Shown in pieces: positions 8,293-16,210 of a DNA stretch of 64,000 bases (position 1 is its first letter; each line of letters starts with the position of its first letter). The position numbers and the translations under genes are program-made. The notes under the pieces were generated by a model. That model saw nothing but the letters and a program-made list of their open reading frames with translations. It was not told the origin of the DNA and did not search any database. The stretch is from Mesorhizobium_K quangtriensis (GTDB lineage Bacteria; Pseudomonadota; Alphaproteobacteria; Rhizobiales; Rhizobiaceae): NCBI RefSeq assembly GCF_040081925.1, contig NZ_JBEBMF010000003.1, positions 248,001 through 312,000 on the forward strand. The letters run 5' to 3'.

Positions 8293-9096
8293 ATGTCAAC
8301 CGAGAACGCTGTCAGCGCCGAAGAGATCAGGGTCGATGCCCAGAAGATGCACATCTCGGATACGGATGTGGCCGTCGAGATTGTCGGCATGTCCAAGTGG
8401 TACGGCGAGTTCAACGTGCTGAAGGACATCAATCTCAAGGTAATGCGCGGCGAGCGCATCGTGATCTGCGGGCCGTCCGGCTCCGGCAAATCCACAATGA
8501 TACGCTGCATCAACCGGTTGGAGGAACACCAGAAGGGCCGCATCATCGTCGACGGCAAGGAACTCACCAATGACCTCAAAAAGATCGACGAGGTGCGGCG
8601 CGAGGTTGGGATGGTCTTCCAGCACTTCAACCTCTTCCCGCACCTGACTATCCTCGAGAACTGCACGCTGGCGCCGATCTGGGTGCGCAAGATGCCGAAG
8701 AAGCAGGCTGAGGAGATCGCCATGCATTTCCTCAAGCGGGTGAAGATTCCCGAGCAGGCGAACAAATATCCCGGACAGCTTTCGGGCGGCCAGCAACAGC
8801 GCGTGGCAATTGCCCGCTCGCTCTGCATGAACCCACGCATCATGCTTTTCGACGAACCCACATCGGCGCTCGATCCCGAGATGATCAAGGAAGTGCTGGA
8901 GACGATGGTGAGCCTCGCCGAAGAAGGCATGACCATGCTGTGCGTGACGCACGAAATGGGCTTTGCGCGCAAGGTCGCCAACCGCGTCATCTTCATGGAC
9001 GCAGGCCAGATCGTCGAGCAGAACACGCCGGCCGAATTCTTCGACCATCCACGCCACGAGCGGACGAAGCTGTTCCTGAGCCAGATACTGCACTGA
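8293..9096 (+). CDS. aapP: General L-amino acid ABC transporter, ATPase
   Basis: A 267-residue ABC ATPase. Walker A is GPSGSGKS at residues 60-67, the signature LSGGQ is at 163-167, Walker B IMLFDE is at 183-188, and the switch histidine lies in VTHEMGF. The N-terminus carries about 27 residues before the nucleotide-binding domain, as in other AapP proteins. It powers AapQM uptake. It is the last gene of the operon; a small palindrome ACTGAGCGGCTCAGT spans its stop codon. Confidence 0.94.
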   Translation: MSTENAVSAEEIRVDAQKMHISDTDVAVEIVGMSKWYGEFNVLKDINLKVMRGERIVICGPSGSGKSTMIRCINRLEEHQKGRIIVDGKELTNDLKKIDEVRREVGMVFQHFNLFPHLTILENCTLAPIWVRKMPKKQAEEIAMHFLKRVKIPEQANKYPGQLSGGQQQRVAIARSLCMNPRIMLFDEPTSALDPEMIKEVLETMVSLAEEGMTMLCVTHEMGFARKVANRVIFMDAGQIVEQNTPAEFFDHPRHERTKLFLSQILH

Positions 9097-9129
9097 GCGG
9101 CTCAGTACCGCCAAGGCGACCGACGGGCG

Positions 9130-10080
9130 ATGAAAGCTGTGCGTTGGCTTTCGGTCGCGATTGGTGTCATATTTTTGATGGTCGCGCTTGGGGCTCTTGT
9201 GCCGCGACCATTATGGCCGGTGTCCGATATAGGGCCGGTAGAGCGCAGAATCCTCGTTCTTTCGAACCCGATCCATACCGACATCGCCATACCGTTGGAC
9301 GCCGAGACGGTGGAGCGTCTCTCGCCTCTGGTTGGCGCTGACCTGCCGATCGAGCTTCCCGGGGTCCGATACCTTGTGTTCGGCTGGGGCAGCCGGGCCT
9401 TTTACATCGAGACGCCGACATGGAGCGAACTGAGGGCAGGGCCAGTATTTCAGGCGCTGACGGTCGACCACTCCGTCATGCATGTCGGCATCGCGGGGGC
9501 TATCGAAGAATCCGGTTTCCCGGTGCGCGCCTTCGACCTGACGAAGGACGAGTTTGAACGGCTGCTCGCCTTCATCGAGTCAAGCTTCCAGCGTGGCGGG
9601 GACGGACGCCCCGTTGCCATCGAGGACGCGGCCTATGGTGCGCACGACGCCTTCTTTGAAGCGACCGGTCGTTTCAACGCGCTTCTGGGCTGCAACACCT
9701 GGGCGGCGGAGGCGCTTCGAGAGGCTGGTCTGCGCACAGGCTGGTGGAATCCGCTGCCGCAATCGCTCGGCCTGTCGCTCGACCTGTGGAACAGCGCTCA
9801 GCGTTCCGGCGGCGTCCAGCCGTACAGCCAGTCCAGGCTGGACGCGAGCTTTTCCGGCTTTTGCAAGCGCAGCGCCAGATTGCGGGCAACGGCGACCGGT
9901 CCAGCGGCGTGCCAGGTGAAGCGATTGAAGCTTCCACGACGCGCGACCTTTTCTATCCGCTTTCTGCGTTCGGTTTCCCAGCTTGCGAGCGCTGCGGACA
10001 GGCTGTTGGGCCGAGCGAGAACATGTCCGGCAAGGGTTTCCGCATCCTCGATCGCCATCGCCGCCCCTTGCGCCGCGTAA
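9130..10080 (+). CDS. TIGR02117-family protein with antisense-derived C-terminal extension
   Basis: A 316-codon frame. The first about 222 residues match the TIGR02117/DUF2459 family: an N-terminal membrane anchor (residues 7-27), then LVLSNPIHTDIAIPL, a WGSRAFYIETPTW segment and the late CNTWAAEALREAGL and GWWNPLPQSLGLSL. Family members normally end about there. Here no stop occurs and the frame continues 95 codons through the 3' part of the opposite-strand monooxygenase (9798-10080), giving an Arg/Ser/Ala-rich tail with no family resemblance. The function is unknown. I infer loss of the original stop; the ATG follows GACGGGCG. Confidence 0.7.
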   Translation: MKAVRWLSVAIGVIFLMVALGALVPRPLWPVSDIGPVERRILVLSNPIHTDIAIPLDAETVERLSPLVGADLPIELPGVRYLVFGWGSRAFYIETPTWSELRAGPVFQALTVDHSVMHVGIAGAIEESGFPVRAFDLTKDEFERLLAFIESSFQRGGDGRPVAIEDAAYGAHDAFFEATGRFNALLGCNTWAAEALREAGLRTGWWNPLPQSLGLSLDLWNSAQRSGGVQPYSQSRLDASFSGFCKRSARLRATATGPAACQVKRLKLPRRATFSIRFLRSVSQLASAADRLLGRARTCPARVSASSIAIAAPCAA

Positions 10081-11012
10081 GGGGTCATGGCGTGCGCCGC
10101 GTCGCCGACCAGCGCGATGCCAGAGGGCGCGGTCCATGGGCCTGACGGCATGCTGTAAATCGGCCAGACGGTCCACTCGCCGACATCCTCGGCGAGGGCG
10201 AGCAATGCCGGCGCTGTGTTGCGCATCGCGCTTTTCAACACCGCATTGTCCATCGTGGCCGCCCAGGTCTCGGTGGCGAGATGGCCGCTGGTGAAGGCAA
10301 CGATATTCAGCGCGCTGCCCGCCTTGACCGGGTAGGTAATCAGGTGGAATCCGGGCGCGAGGAACGCGTTGACGACGCCTCCCGCACCAATCGCTGCGAG
10401 AGCACGTCCGGCGGCGCTATCCGCCCGTATGGTGCGCCGCCACGCAACTTGTCCCGCAAAGCTACTCTTCGTCCGCGCACCGGCAAGCCGCCGAAGATCG
10501 GACCAGACGCCGTCGGCGACGACCAGCATCATGCCCGAGACCTTCTCGATCTGACCTGCCGTTTCGACGGAAACAGTGACGCCGAGTGGGTGAGGGGCGG
10601 CATCTCGAACCGTGGCACCGGTGACGAACTGGATGCCTGGCTCGCGCAGCACGTGCGCCAGAAGCGCGCCCTGCAGGTCGGACCGGTGGGCGGTCAGGTA
10701 GGGTGCTTTCCAGCGTATTTCGGCAGCCGCGCCGAGCGGCACCCTGCCAAGCTCGGCCAGACTTGCCGCGTCACGCAGGACCACCGCTTCTGGCCGGACA
10801 GCGGCTTTCCGAAGCCCGGACAGTACGCCAAGTCGATCGAGAATGCATGTCGCGTTAGGGGAAAGCTGCAGGCCCGCGCCGACTTCGTCCAGACGCGGGG
10901 CGCGTTCGAACACGCTGACGGGATAGCCGCGTATCGCGAAGGAAAGAGCCGCCGTTAGTCCGGCAACGCCACCGCCTGCAATGATGACCTGCCGCGACCG
11001 TGCCTCAGCCAT
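9798..11012 (-). CDS. FAD-dependent monooxygenase, salicylate hydroxylase-like
   Basis: A 404-residue class A flavoprotein monooxygenase. The N-terminal Rossmann motif is IIAGGGVAGLTAALSFAIRG at about residues 9-28, the central DG region is VVADGVWSDLRRL, and the second FAD motif is ALVGDAAHAMTPYAAQG near residue 302. Such enzymes use NAD(P)H and O2 to hydroxylate aromatic or polyprenylated rings; the substrate is not evident. It lies nine bases downstream of the zf-CHCC gene and is probably cotranscribed with it. Its last 283 bases overlap the plus-strand TIGR02117 frame. Confidence 0.85.
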   Translation of the reverse strand: MAEARSRQVIIAGGGVAGLTAALSFAIRGYPVSVFERAPRLDEVGAGLQLSPNATCILDRLGVLSGLRKAAVRPEAVVLRDAASLAELGRVPLGAAAEIRWKAPYLTAHRSDLQGALLAHVLREPGIQFVTGATVRDAAPHPLGVTVSVETAGQIEKVSGMMLVVADGVWSDLRRLAGARTKSSFAGQVAWRRTIRADSAAGRALAAIGAGGVVNAFLAPGFHLITYPVKAGSALNIVAFTSGHLATETWAATMDNAVLKSAMRNTAPALLALAEDVGEWTVWPIYSMPSGPWTAPSGIALVGDAAHAMTPYAAQGAAMAIEDAETLAGHVLARPNSLSAALASWETERRKRIEKVARRGSFNRFTWHAAGPVAVARNLALRLQKPEKLASSLDWLYGWTPPER

Positions 11013-11021
11013 GAAATCCGG

Positions 11022-11267
11022 TCAGGCGGCCTGATCGAGATAGAGACAGTTCGCCGGCCGCGTTTCGTCGGCGTGAAGGGAGTGGTCGAAGCGGTATAGC
11101 GTGGAGCAGTAGGGGCAGACCTTTTCCGCATCCGCGCCCATGTCCAGAAAGACGTGCGGATGGTCGTAGGGCGGGTTGGCCCCGACGCACATGAATTCCT
11201 TCACGCCGATATCGATCGCCGGATAGCCGCCGTCGTTCTGGAAATGGGGAATGGTTCCGCCAGCCAT
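11022..11267 (-). CDS. zf-CHCC zinc-finger protein (NDUFS6-like)
   Basis: An 81-residue protein with the Cys-His-Cys-Cys zinc-binding pattern: FMCVGANPPYDHPHVF supplies the Cys and His, and VCPYCSTLYRF supplies the two Cys. The family includes the C-terminal domain of mitochondrial complex I subunit NDUFS6 (13 kDa), and bacterial copies in alphaproteobacteria are thought to serve the same complex. GGAG lies six bases before the ATG. It probably heads a two-gene unit with the FAD monooxygenase. Confidence 0.85.
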   Translation of the reverse strand: MAGGTIPHFQNDGGYPAIDIGVKEFMCVGANPPYDHPHVFLDMGADAEKVCPYCSTLYRFDHSLHADETRPANCLYLDQAA

Positions 11268-11426
11268 GGGATGCTCCGTCAGCCTGTGCCGCCAGTTCGT
11301 TCGGCAGCGTTTGTCGCATATCCTTATGCTTTACAAGCCTTTTGAAATCAAACTGTCGCAAAAGCCTGTCAGAGGGTAGATTGCGCCAGAACCGGCGTAT
11401 TCGGTGAAGCAGGGGCTGCGGACGAC

Positions 11427-13634
11427 ATGAGTGAATTGAAGCCGGCTCAGAGCGAGTTCACGGCGGTTGCTGCTGCCGAAGGCGATGGGGTGACCGGCAA
11501 CCCGGACCGTTTCGTCAACCGTGAATTCTCGTGGCTCCAGTTCAACCGGCGCGTCCTGGAGGAATCGCAGAACCCGCATCATCCGCTGCTGGAGCGCGTT
11601 CGCTTCCTGTCGATCTCGGCCGCCAACCTCGACGAATTCTTCATGGTGCGCGTGGCTGGTCTCGCCGGGCAGGTGCGCGAGGGGATAAAGCTTCGCAGCC
11701 CCGATGGGCGCACTCCCGAACAGCAATTGGAACAGATACTGGTCGAGATCGGGCGCCTGCAGGAGGACCAGCAGAAGAGCCTCTCGGACCTTTTTGCGCT
11801 TCTCTACAAGGAGGGGATCGAAAGCATCTCGGCAAGCCAGTTGTCCAAGGACGAGCTGGCGTGGCTAGAGGACCATTTCCTTGAGCAGATTTTCCCGGTG
11901 CTGACGCCGCTGTCCATCGACCCTGCCCATCCCTTTCCGTTCATTCCGAACCTCGGCTTTTCGATCGCACTGCAGCTGCGCCACCTGAAGGACGGGCAGG
12001 GGATGACCGCGCTCCTGCGTCTGCCGACCGCGCTTCGCCGCTTCATCCGCCTGCCGGATCGCAAGTCTGAAATCCGCTTCATCCCGATCGAGGAGACGGT
12101 GAACCTGTTCATCGGACGACTTTTCCCCGGTTACGAAGTCAAGGGTTCTGGAACGTTCCGCATCATCCGCGACAGCGATATCGAGGTGGAAGAGGAGTCC
12201 GAAGACCTCGTGCGCCTTTTCGAGACGGCACTGAAACGCCGTCGGCGCGGCTCGGTGATCCGCATCGAGTTCGACAGCCAGATTCCCGAAGAACTGCGCG
12301 ATTTCGTGTCGGGAGAGCTTGGCGTTGCTGGCAACCGCATCAGCGTGCTGACCGGTCCGCTGGCGGTCAACCAGATATCCGAGATCGTTTCCATCCCGCG
12401 CGACGACCTGAAGTTCACCCCCTACAATCCGCGTTTCCCCGAGCGCATTCGCGAACATGGCGGCGACTGCTTCGCGGCGATCCGCGAGAAGGACATCGTC
12501 GTCCATCACCCTTACGAATCGTTCGACGTTGTCGTGCAGTTCCTGCGCCAGGCCGCGAGCGACCCGGAAGTGGTGGCGATCAAGCAGACGCTTTACCGTA
12601 CCTCCAACGACAGCCCTGTCGTCCGCGCGCTTGTGGACGCGGCCGAGGCCGGCAAATCTGTCACGGCGCTGGTGGAGTTGAAGGCCCGCTTCGACGAGGA
12701 GGCCAATATCCGCTGGGCGCGCGACCTCGAGCGCGCCGGCGTGCAGGTCGTATTCGGCTTCATCGAACTGAAGACGCACGCGAAAATGTCGCTGGTCGTG
12801 CGGCGCGAGGACGGCAAGCTGCGCAACTACGTGCATCTTGGCACCGGCAACTACCATCCCATAACGGCGCGCATCTATACCGATCTGTCCTTCTTCACCA
12901 GCGATCCGAACCTGGCGCGTGACGTGGCGAAGATATTCAATTTCATTACCGGCTACGCCGAGCCGACGGTCAACATGAAGATCGCCGTGTCTCCGCTGAC
13001 GCTCAGAAGCCGCATTCTCGGCCACATCAGCGACGAGATCGAGCACGCAAGGGCGGGCCGGACCGGCAAGATCTGGATGAAGATGAACTCGCTTGTCGAT
13101 CCCGCGATCATCGACGCGCTCTATGAAGCGAGCCGTGCCGGCGTGGAGATCGATCTGGTCGTGCGCGGCATCTGCTGCCTGCGGCCGCAGGTGCCCGGAC
13201 TCTCCGAGAACATCCGGGTCAAGTCGATCGTCGGGCGCTTCTTGGAGCACAGCCGAATTTATTGCTTCGGCAACGGTCACGGCCTGCCGTCCGACGAGGC
13301 GATCGTCTATATCGGGTCGGCCGACCTGATGCCGCGGAACCTTGACCGGCGCGTCGAAACGCTCGTTCCGATCACGAATCCGACTGTGCACGAGCAGATT
13401 CTCGGCCAGATCATGCTCGGCAACATCATGGACAACCAGCAAAGTTATGAAGTATTGCCGGACGGAACCTCGCGGCGCATCGCGCTGGACGAGGGCGAGG
13501 AACCGTTCAACGCGCAGGAATATTTCATGACCAATCCGAGCCTTTCCGGACGTGGCGACGCGCTGAAATCGCATGCGCCCAAGCAGATCGCCCAGTTCAA
13601 GCGGCGCAAGAAGGCGGCGTCCAAGGCCGGATGA
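11427..13634 (+). CDS. ppk1: Polyphosphate kinase
   Basis: A 735-residue PPK1, which reversibly polymerises the gamma phosphate of ATP into polyphosphate. The N-terminal domain begins FVNREFSWLQFNRRVLEE, the phosphorylated histidine is expected in LKTHAKMSLVVRRE near residue 451, and the conserved YVHLGTGNYHP follows. A second active-site histidine is in EHSRIYCFGNG. Length and motifs are normal. The last four bases overlap the start of ppx (ATGA), so the two polyphosphate genes are translationally coupled. Confidence 0.96.
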   Translation: MSELKPAQSEFTAVAAAEGDGVTGNPDRFVNREFSWLQFNRRVLEESQNPHHPLLERVRFLSISAANLDEFFMVRVAGLAGQVREGIKLRSPDGRTPEQQLEQILVEIGRLQEDQQKSLSDLFALLYKEGIESISASQLSKDELAWLEDHFLEQIFPVLTPLSIDPAHPFPFIPNLGFSIALQLRHLKDGQGMTALLRLPTALRRFIRLPDRKSEIRFIPIEETVNLFIGRLFPGYEVKGSGTFRIIRDSDIEVEEESEDLVRLFETALKRRRRGSVIRIEFDSQIPEELRDFVSGELGVAGNRISVLTGPLAVNQISEIVSIPRDDLKFTPYNPRFPERIREHGGDCFAAIREKDIVVHHPYESFDVVVQFLRQAASDPEVVAIKQTLYRTSNDSPVVRALVDAAEAGKSVTALVELKARFDEEANIRWARDLERAGVQVVFGFIELKTHAKMSLVVRREDGKLRNYVHLGTGNYHPITARIYTDLSFFTSDPNLARDVAKIFNFITGYAEPTVNMKIAVSPLTLRSRILGHISDEIEHARAGRTGKIWMKMNSLVDPAIIDALYEASRAGVEIDLVVRGICCLRPQVPGLSENIRVKSIVGRFLEHSRIYCFGNGHGLPSDEAIVYIGSADLMPRNLDRRVETLVPITNPTVHEQILGQIMLGNIMDNQQSYEVLPDGTSRRIALDEGEEPFNAQEYFMTNPSLSGRGDALKSHAPKQIAQFKRRKKAASKAG

Positions 13635-15142
13635 TTGCGCTTTCCCAGGGGCGGCTGCAGGATCGCAGGCCGCTCTCCGTCATCGACATCGGGTCGAACT
13701 CGATCCGTCTCGTCATCTATGAGGGCGTCGCCCGCTCGCCGACCACGCTCTTCAACGAGAAGATGCTGGCCGGCCTCGGGCGTGGGCTGGTCACGACCGG
13801 CAGGCTGGACCCCGAAGCGGTGACCCGCTCCATGGAGGAGTTCCGGCGGTTCAGAGCGCTTTCCGAACAGGCGGGCGCGCAAAACCTCTACGTTATCGCC
13901 ACGGCGGCTGCCCGCGAGGCAGAGAACGGCCCCGATTTCATCCACCGCGCCGAAGAGGTTCTTGGCACCCAGGTCCGGGTCCTGTCGGGTCGCGAGGAAG
14001 CCTATTATTCCGCGCTCGGCGTGATTTCCGGCTTCCATCCGGCCGACGGTATCGCCGGCGACCTCGGCGGCGGCAGCCTTGAGCTGGTCGATGTCGACGG
14101 CGAGGCGATCGGGGAAGGCATTACGCTGCCGCTGGGCGGATTGCGGTTGCAGGACATGGCGAAGTCCTCTCTGGCTACCGCGGCGAAGATTGCGCGCGAG
14201 CAGATCGCGCGTGCCGACCTGCTGCACGAAGGCGAGGGCAGGCCGTTCTACGCGGTCGGCGGCACCTGGCGAAACCTTGCCCGCCTGCACATGATCACCA
14301 CCGGCTACCCGCTGGCGGTGATGCATCATTACGAGATGAATATCGCGAACGCCGTTCCCTTTCTGCAGAAGGTGGCGCGCGGTGACATCGACAAGATCAA
14401 GGGCATCGAAGGAGTATCCAAGGTACGACGCGCGTTGCTGCCCTATGGTGCGATCGTTCTTCTGGAGATCATCCAGGCCATGCGGCCGTCCGAAATCGTC
14501 GTGTCGGCGCTCGGCGTGCGTGAAGGGTTCCTCTATTCGCTGCTGAGTGAGGAGGAGCGGCGCAAGGACCCGCTGATTTCCGCTGCGGAAGAACTGGCGC
14601 TTCTGCGTGCTCGTTCGGTGACGCATGCCCATGAACTCGTCGAGTGGACGACCGAGACCCTGCGCGCTTTCGAGATCGCCGAGACGGAGGAGGAGGCGCG
14701 TTACAGGCATGCTGCCTGCCTGCTCGCCGACATCGGCTGGCGCGCGCATCCGGAGTATCGCGGCACGCAATCCCTCAACATCATTGCGCATGCTTCATTC
14801 ATCGGGGTCGATCATCCCGGCCGGCTGTTTCTTGCGCTGGTCAACGCATTCCGCAATGACGGGCTTTTCAACGACGGGATTGCGCCGGAACTGAAGGCGC
14901 TGGCGACGCAGCGCTATCTGGACCGCGCGCGGCTTCTGGCGGCGATGATGCGGGTCGTCTACCTGCTGACGGCGTCGATGCCTGGCGTCATGCCGCGGTT
15001 GCGGTGGGAGAAGCGCGCCGATGGGACGCTGGTGCTGGTGATACCGTCGGACCTTGCGGGTCTCTACGGAGAGCGGCCGGTCGGCCGCCTTGCGCAACTG
15101 GCAAAAATCTCCGGCAAGAAGCTTGAGCTTATCGTCGCCTGA
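13631..15142 (+). CDS. ppx: Exopolyphosphatase / Ppx-GppA phosphatase
   Basis: A 503-residue ASKHA-fold phosphatase. The phosphate-1 loop is VIDIGSNSIRLVIYEG near residue 18 and the phosphate-2 loop is GDLGGGSLELVDVDG near residue 142. A C-terminal HD-like helical domain follows (HAACLLADIGWRAHPEYRG, then HASFIG). It removes terminal phosphates from polyphosphate, opposing Ppk1. ATG overlaps the ppk stop by four bases. Its last 79 bases lie opposite the extended tail of the convergent DoxX gene. Confidence 0.93.
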   Translation: MIALSQGRLQDRRPLSVIDIGSNSIRLVIYEGVARSPTTLFNEKMLAGLGRGLVTTGRLDPEAVTRSMEEFRRFRALSEQAGAQNLYVIATAAAREAENGPDFIHRAEEVLGTQVRVLSGREEAYYSALGVISGFHPADGIAGDLGGGSLELVDVDGEAIGEGITLPLGGLRLQDMAKSSLATAAKIAREQIARADLLHEGEGRPFYAVGGTWRNLARLHMITTGYPLAVMHHYEMNIANAVPFLQKVARGDIDKIKGIEGVSKVRRALLPYGAIVLLEIIQAMRPSEIVVSALGVREGFLYSLLSEEERRKDPLISAAEELALLRARSVTHAHELVEWTTETLRAFEIAETEEEARYRHAACLLADIGWRAHPEYRGTQSLNIIAHASFIGVDHPGRLFLALVNAFRNDGLFNDGIAPELKALATQRYLDRARLLAAMMRVVYLLTASMPGVMPRLRWEKRADGTLVLVIPSDLAGLYGERPVGRLAQLAKISGKKLELIVA

Positions 15143-15549
15143 CGTGCGTCAGTGCCGCAGGGCATCGATCGACCATGGACCGGACCGGCGACGGCAAGCG
15201 CCAGCAGCCCGCCTGCGATCGCGGCGTCCTTCATCAGCGCTTGGCTGTGCATGAAGGCCAGCATGGGATCGCCGACGCTCTGTCCGTAGTGTCCGATGAA
15301 GGCGGCCGCGATGCTGAAAGCCGCCAGGGCGATTGCAGAGAGACGCGTCTCGAAGCCGAGCAGGATCGACAAGCCCGCCACGATCTCGAAGATGCAGACG
15401 GCCCAAGCGACAAGGGAAGGGGCGGGGAGGCCGAGTGAGGCGAAATAGCCCGTCGCGCCTACGACGTCGGCGAGCACCGAAATGCCGGATGACAGGAAGA
15501 TGAAGGCGAGGAGCAGCCGCGCTGCCAGAAGTGCTGCATTGACAGGCAT
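15064..15549 (-). CDS. DoxX-like membrane protein with frameshifted C-terminus
   Basis: A 161-codon frame whose first about 120 residues form a four-helix DoxX/YqjF-type membrane protein (LLLAFIFLSSGISVL; a WAVCIFEIVAGLSILLGF helix). GGAGG lies five bases before the ATG at 15549. The expected ending, seen in the next frame as GPWSIDALRH followed by TGA at 15149, is lost. A tandem GGACCGGACC at 15177-15186 (plus strand) shifts the frame by five bases, so translation continues into the 3' end of ppx. The paralogue at 15679-16095 ends GAYSIDARRA, which supports this reading. Confidence 0.75.
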   Translation of the reverse strand: MPVNAALLAARLLLAFIFLSSGISVLADVVGATGYFASLGLPAPSLVAWAVCIFEIVAGLSILLGFETRLSAIALAAFSIAAAFIGHYGQSVGDPMLAFMHSQALMKDAAIAGGLLALAVAGPVHGRSMPCGTDARQATISSSFLPEIFASCARRPTGRSP

Positions 15550-15630
15550 CGGGACCTCCGTTCGAGGCGGCTGCAACGCTTCCCACCATAAAGCCAAACG
15601 GACCGGCGTGGACAAATTCTTTGTGCGCAA

Positions 15631-15656
15631 AAAAGCCCGGATCGCTCCGGGCTTTT
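15631..15656 (-). terminator. Rho-independent terminator of DoxX gene
   Basis: Perfect 11-bp arms AAAAGCCCGGA and TCCGGGCTTTT enclose TCGC. Read on the minus strand the hairpin ends in TTTTTT and lies 22 bases past the stop of the DoxX gene at 15679-16095. It also separates that gene from the next DoxX copy. Confidence 0.85.
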
Positions 15657-15678
15657 CCGTGTTCGCGGGGTGAACCGA

Positions 15679-16095
15679 TCAGGCGCGGCGCGCGTCGATC
15701 GAGTAGGCGCCGGCGCCGCCAGCGGCGAGCGCCAGGAAGCCGCCGGTGATGGCGAGGTTCTTCAGGAAGAACAACTGCTGGACCTGGTCGGCGAGGTTGG
15801 TATGGGCGATCAGCGTGGCGGCGACCGTGAACACCGCCAGCACAAGGGCTGCGATACGGGTCTGATAGCCGACGAGGATGGCGAGGCCGCCAACGAGTTC
15901 GACAAGGCCGACGACGACGGCCGTGACGGTCGGCACCGGCAGACCGATGCTGCCGAACCAGCCGGCGGTCGCGCCGATGGCTGTCAACTTGCCGAAGCCG
16001 GCGACGATGAACATGATCGAAAGAAGGACACGGCCGATGAGGATCGCCAGCGAGTTGCTGGATGTTCCGGTGTGGGTGGCGGTAGCGGTGGACAT
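15679..16095 (-). CDS. DoxX family membrane protein
   Basis: A 138-residue protein with four predicted membrane helices (LLSIMFIVAGFGKL; TAVVVGLVELVGGLAILVG; ALVLAVFTVAATLIA; LAITGGFLALAAGG). The GFGKL turn after helix 1 and the SIDARRA end are typical of small DoxX/SURF4-type proteins. Some members take part in quinone-linked or sulfur redox chemistry; the role here is unknown. It shares family and orientation with the neighbouring copy at 15064-15549 but is set apart by a terminator. Confidence 0.85.
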   Translation of the reverse strand: MSTATATHTGTSSNSLAILIGRVLLSIMFIVAGFGKLTAIGATAGWFGSIGLPVPTVTAVVVGLVELVGGLAILVGYQTRIAALVLAVFTVAATLIAHTNLADQVQQLFFLKNLAITGGFLALAAGGAGAYSIDARRA

Positions 16096-16210
16096 CTGGA
16101 TTCTCCGTTAAGGGCAGGACTTAGTGAGCGACATATACAATCAGCTTGTCGTTCACTGAAGATGCAGATTCCCAGACACTTCGTTCACAATAGAAGAACA
16201 TTCCAACGCG

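Noticed and set aside
11865..13574. 569-codon minus-strand frame
   Set aside because: It is the antisense shadow of ppk1, which has all its motifs; long antisense frames are expected at this GC content.
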